From: Symsagittifera roscoffensis
Taxonomy: Eukaryota; Xenacoelomorpha; Acoela; Convolutidae
Assembly (NCBI RefSeq): GCF_963678635.1
Contig: NC_087069.1
Span: forward strand, 41,997,883-42,061,882
Length of the DNA: 64,000 nucleotides
Reading direction: 5' to 3'
The notes under the pieces were generated by a model. The model did not search any database. It was not told the origin of the DNA and worked only from the letters and a program-made list of their open reading frames with translations. Below, piece by piece: positions 60,750 to 64,000 of this stretch (positions are counted from its first letter, which is position 1; each line of letters starts with the position of its first letter). The translations under genes and the position numbers were made by a program.

Positions 60750-60861
60750 TTATAATGAGCTAAGCGAGTTGAGAATCAATCCTACAGGATGGACCAAGCT
60801 GAATGGAAAAAAAAAGTATAACTTCCCAAAGCAGTCTACAAACAAAGATTTTATGATCTAA
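60643..60861 (+). CDS. Open frame of 72 codons, unknown, overlapped in antisense
   Basis: ATG in a good context (ACGATGG) opens MARRYTQKTPFTLVLNPLFL, then EYNVDQILKEFSNYNELSEL and a Lys/Asn-rich end before TAA. A TAA lies seven codons upstream of the ATG. No signal peptide or known domain. Overlaps the minus frame 60,423-60,749. Confidence 0.33.
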   Translation: MARRYTQKTPFTLVLNPLFLSRLEYNVDQILKEFSNYNELSELRINPTGWTKLNGKKKYNFPKQSTNKDFMI

Positions 60862-61019
60862 TCATAAAACTGTAATTTTTTCGAGTTTGAAGTCCACGAG
60901 CCAGATATTGTTTGGCTATGTTTGTTACGAAGTGAACTGCTGTTTTATAGTGTTTTTATGGCACTCCTGGGTGTACAACTACATCAAGACATAGAAAATT
61001 ACCACAGAAGGGTCAGGTT

Positions 61020-61031
61020 GGGACGCGTCCC
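61020..61031. other. 12-bp perfect palindrome GGGACGCGTCCC
   Basis: Followed by a shorter inverted repeat (GGGAAT ... ATTCCC) about 20 bases on. GC-rich in an AT-rich setting, and 200 bases before the assembly gap. Confidence 0.8.
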
Positions 61032-61234
61032 TACAATAGACAGCGTTGGGAATCGATTGGAATTCCCGTTTTGAAGTAGTTGGTCTCCATGACCAAAGTT
61101 TTAACCAACAAAATCAAACAAAAAATAACAAGTTTCCGAGTTAAACCCTCCACAAGATCTTTGTTGAATATTCATCAGAAACTTAGATTCTTTTGGAAAT
61201 ATTGGAGGATTGCTACGAAAAGGAGGCTTAGGGG

Positions 61235-61434
61235 NNNNNNNNNNNNNNNNNNNNNNNNNNNNNNNNNNNNNNNNNNNNNNNNNNNNNNNNNNNNNNNNNN
61301 NNNNNNNNNNNNNNNNNNNNNNNNNNNNNNNNNNNNNNNNNNNNNNNNNNNNNNNNNNNNNNNNNNNNNNNNNNNNNNNNNNNNNNNNNNNNNNNNNNNN
61401 NNNNNNNNNNNNNNNNNNNNNNNNNNNNNNNNNN
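61235..61434. other. Assembly gap, 200 N
   Basis: The round length suggests a placeholder and not a measured size. The left flank, TTGGAGGATTGCTACG ... AGGCTTAGGGG, resembles 62,279-62,312 (TTGGAGGATTGCCACC ... AGGCTTAGTGG), so a repeat may have broken the assembly. Confidence 0.95.
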
Positions 61435-62459
61435 ATTCTACGTGTTTAGCAATACCCAAGTGTTCTAAAATTTGACATACCCGATCGATGAAGTTAAAAA
61501 ACGGTGATGACTTTTTGAAACTTTCTTCTCCTTTGTAGGTAAAATTACCACTCCCCTATATTTGATATGGCTAGCGACATAGACAAGATTTTGTTGAAAT
61601 AGGCTCAAACTGACCACAACAGCTGAAAGAAAACAATAAAAAGGTGATCACAACCAGTGAAACTATACTGCATTGAACAAACATCCCTGCGATTATAAAA
61701 TATCGGACTCCGCAAATAGAAAAGGCGACGAATAAGGGACTCAGCTCTGGTGCCCGGGCACTTTTTGACTCGGGTAGAACATGGATTTAAATCAACCAAT
61801 GTTGTAAGCTAAGCCACAGAGGACAGGGTAACAAAAAATGTCATGGAAATGACAGAATGTTCCGATTATAGAGTTAGGTCATCAAAGCAAGATCTGGTGT
61901 TGCTGAAAAACCGCTCTGAAAAACTGTGAATACAATTTTCATGCATGAACAGAAGAATCTCATGGGCAAAGAACATGTTTCCCGCTCAATGATAACACCA
62001 AAAAATTTCGTCTAGCACTGATATGCTTCAGATTGCTACGTTTACTAAAAAAAATTACAAGTTTCGAAACAAAAAAATTCTTAAGTAACAACAGTACAAA
62101 ATTGCAAAAAGGAATACCTGCATTTAATCTTGGACATATGGTATTGTAATATTCGTTATAGTCTTTGATTTGTTGCGGTAAATTTTGATTTTTTAATTCT
62201 TAGAACATTTGGAGTAGGAGAACTCTTCTCAAATTCCTGCTTGAGTTTTTGTCGGAAATTTAGGTTGTTTTTGAACCAATTGGAGGATTGCCACCTATTG
62301 CAGGCTTAGTGGAAAGCACAGACAAAAATTGATAAGCACATGAGAGAATGTGCGACAGGTATAACAGTCTAATACTGCGAATCCTGACGAATAGAGAACA
62401 GATTATCCTCAAAAAACCAAAAAAAAAACTTTTTTTCTGACTGTTTTTTTTTTTGAAAA
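61435..62459. other. No supported gene
   Basis: It contains a 12-bp palindrome GTGCCCGGGCAC at 61,750-61,761 followed by T5, and the repeat of the gap flank at 62,279-62,312. The minus frames at 61,605-61,799 and 62,260-62,553 lack clear coding character. Confidence 0.4.
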
Positions 62460-62702
62460 ATGGGAGTTTTTTCAACGGAATACTTTCCAGAGCCGATGAA
62501 GGCTTCTCAAATGTCAATTGAGAGCTTCTCAAGACAGTATCGCCTGGCATCAAACGAAATTGGAGTACCCATGAAATTTTTTTCCGCGGTCAGCTTAGGA
62601 CAAGTGTTATGTTTAATTCACCAAAGTAGCTGTCTTTCACATTTTGTTAAAATTAGAAATGTCAGTAGATTTTTCATTCTAAACTCACAGACTCTAGCGT
62701 AA
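62460..62702 (+). CDS. Open frame of up to 80 codons, unknown
   Basis: ATG codons at 62,460 and 62,496 are in frame. The second opens MKASQMSIESFSRQYRLASN, then EIGVPMKFFSAVSLGQVLCL before a less coding-like end and TAA. The antisense frame (62,260-62,553) is also open, so this is tentative. Confidence 0.3.
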   Translation: MGVFSTEYFPEPMKASQMSIESFSRQYRLASNEIGVPMKFFSAVSLGQVLCLIHQSSCLSHFVKIRNVSRFFILNSQTLA

Positions 62703-62728
62703 GAACCTGCGAATTGTAACATTAAAAT

Positions 62729-63270
62729 TTAATGGAGATCAAAACTTGAAAAATATCTTGAATCTTGATTCAGATAGACTGATAGATTTCCGATCTCAAA
62801 TCGTTCCATATGGTCCCTTTTTTGTGTACCCGTAAAATTCAAAACTGGAGCATGACAAATGTTTTTGCCCGGACCAATTATGTTTGTTTTGTCTCGATGT
62901 TTCCAACTCAATCGTCTAAAAACAATTATATCGGGTACAGCGTCCGAATTTGGACCACCATTTTTGACATATTTCCCCAGTAGCTCCACAGTCAGAAAGT
63001 TTGGAAGTTTTATTCAAAACAAAATTGTTTGTTTTTTTTTCGAGAAAATGACCCAAATGAAAAAAAATCGTCAACATTTTCTTGCCTGGGTACAATTTCT
63101 CCGCAGATGGTTGAAATCCACATTTTTTGTATAAAGCACTTTCTAGCAGCCAAAGAGTTTGGATCTGCAATTCGAAATTTTCTTAGTGTTTCCTTCCTAT
63201 TTTTTTCTCGATTTTGATGGAAAACCTGGTCCTGAAGTCTTCTAAGATTACCTAGATTTGAAATCCCCAT
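62729..63270 (-). pseudogene. Coding-like region in successive minus-strand frames, unknown
   Basis: From 63,270 downward: NLGNLRRLQDQVFHQNREKN and ADPNSLAARKCFIQKMWIST in one frame, LSDCGATGEICQKWWSKFGR in a second (to 62,916), and GGPNSDAVPDIIVFRRLSWK then GPGKNICHAPVLNFTGTQKR in a third (62,729-62,989). GC is above the flanks. Three overlapping open frames in one direction fit a gene broken by indels. Family not recognised. Confidence 0.35.
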
Positions 63271-64000
63271 ATCGTAAAGTCCTCAAACTACGTCAATCGT
63301 TTTTAGGTCACTAGATTCGATTCTTCCTAAAGCATAAGTTTGGTTAAGATTAATTTATAACAACAAAAAGCCTTTGAGTAGAGTGTTTGAATTAATGACC
63401 AGTTTGATGATTCACTACATCTAATGATCTGCAAAAACCACAATTCTAAGGTCTAAACCACCATTCAATCGGCAAATTGGATCTATAGGGCTTAAGAATT
63501 AAGAGTACGAGATTATTGACACCGAATACGAGCAAACTCTATTGAAGCCTCAAAATTGAAGTCAGAAATGGGCAATCCCCGGGATGTTAGAACCAAGTTA
63601 CGGTATATTCCAACGTCACATATGACTCAAACACAAACAGCTTTTAAGCTAAATAAATTCGGCAACTTTTTCAACACTAGCAAAAACTTTAACTATCTCA
63701 CAGCATTTTAACCTCCTGAAGTATGTATCATGAATGTCTCTCGTTGTAAGAAAACACCTAGTATACCTCCTGGAGAATTACTAAGCAAATTTGGGCTCTT
63801 CACCCAATTTTTCTAAAATTACACAACGATATCTGTGTATTGCTAAACTACATGAGTTACTCAGTTTTGTGAATATTTGGCTTTTTCCTATTATGGCCCA
63901 TTTCAAAGCAGTATGTAGCTTTTTCCCCTTTGTTCAAGAACAACCATGTATGGTACCAACAAATTTAGGCTCCTTACCCAACTGCAAATTTTCCCTCACA
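63271..64000. other. No gene seen
   Basis: Two similar short blocks lie about 174 bases apart: AAATTTGGGCTCTTCACCCA near 63,788 and AAATTTAGGCTCCTTACCCA near 63,961. Otherwise nothing supported. Confidence 0.45.

Noticed and set aside
61741-61770. Palindrome followed by T5 as a bacterial-type terminator or tRNA part
   Set aside because: The setting is eukaryotic and no cloverleaf or neighbouring gene end was found.
1-64000. CRISPR arrays, tRNA or rRNA genes, retrovirus-like elements and Polintons
   Set aside because: No spaced short repeats, no cloverleaf with a proper B box, no rRNA core, no LTR pairs, and no capsid, integrase or protease motifs were recognised.

Overview
The window looks like nuclear DNA of an AT-rich invertebrate. 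Long stretches lack genes, coding-like pieces are short and have GTAAGT-type donors and TTTCAG/TTNCAG-type acceptors, TATA boxes and AATAAA signals occur, there are long G runs, and a degenerate non-LTR reverse transcriptase fragment is present. A nematode would fit, but no sequence here names the phylum. Nothing looks bacterial, and I found no complete gene that I can name.

Positions 1-47,803 are the right-hand part of a tandem array whose unit is about 15.6-15.8 kb. I see the end of one unit (A0, 1-16,473), one whole unit (A1, 16,474-32,231) and a last whole unit (A2, 32,232-47,803). Each unit has the same order: segment D', a filler with a 20-bp minisatellite, a block of 2.6-kb R repeats, segment U1 (segment D again, a G run and a gene remnant), segment P with a 30-bp satellite, a partial R repeat, segment P' (a relative of P), and a gene block G with divergent gene-like pieces. 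D/D', P/P' and the repeated R elements show that the unit grew by internal duplication. A0 also carries a 2,600-bp tandem duplication and an R-R chimera that lacks about 11 kb.

The array ends at 47,803 inside a minus-strand reading frame that runs from single-copy DNA into the last bases of A2. A0 and A1 keep only the tail of that frame. A2, the unit touching single-copy DNA, is the least decayed. It lacks a premature stop, an expanded C run, an extra base in an A run and a 171-bp deletion that A0 and A1 share. The likely history is capture of a local gene cluster, amplification, and decay of the inner copies.

Positions 47,804-64,000 are single copy apart from local duplications. They hold many short coding-like pieces on both strands, most without a start codon and often broken: a LINE reverse transcriptase fragment (48.8-49.2 kb), a divergent pair of remnants (49.8-50.5 kb), and isolated pieces near 51.5, 52.1, 54.8, 55.6, 57.8, 60.1, 60.6, 62.5 and 63.0 kb. 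There are also a 492/501-bp tandem duplication, two copies of a diverged 0.6-kb repeat, a 20-bp minisatellite, a GT microsatellite and a 200-N assembly gap. Judgements of what is coding rest on frame length, residue mix, local GC and splice-like edges read by eye.
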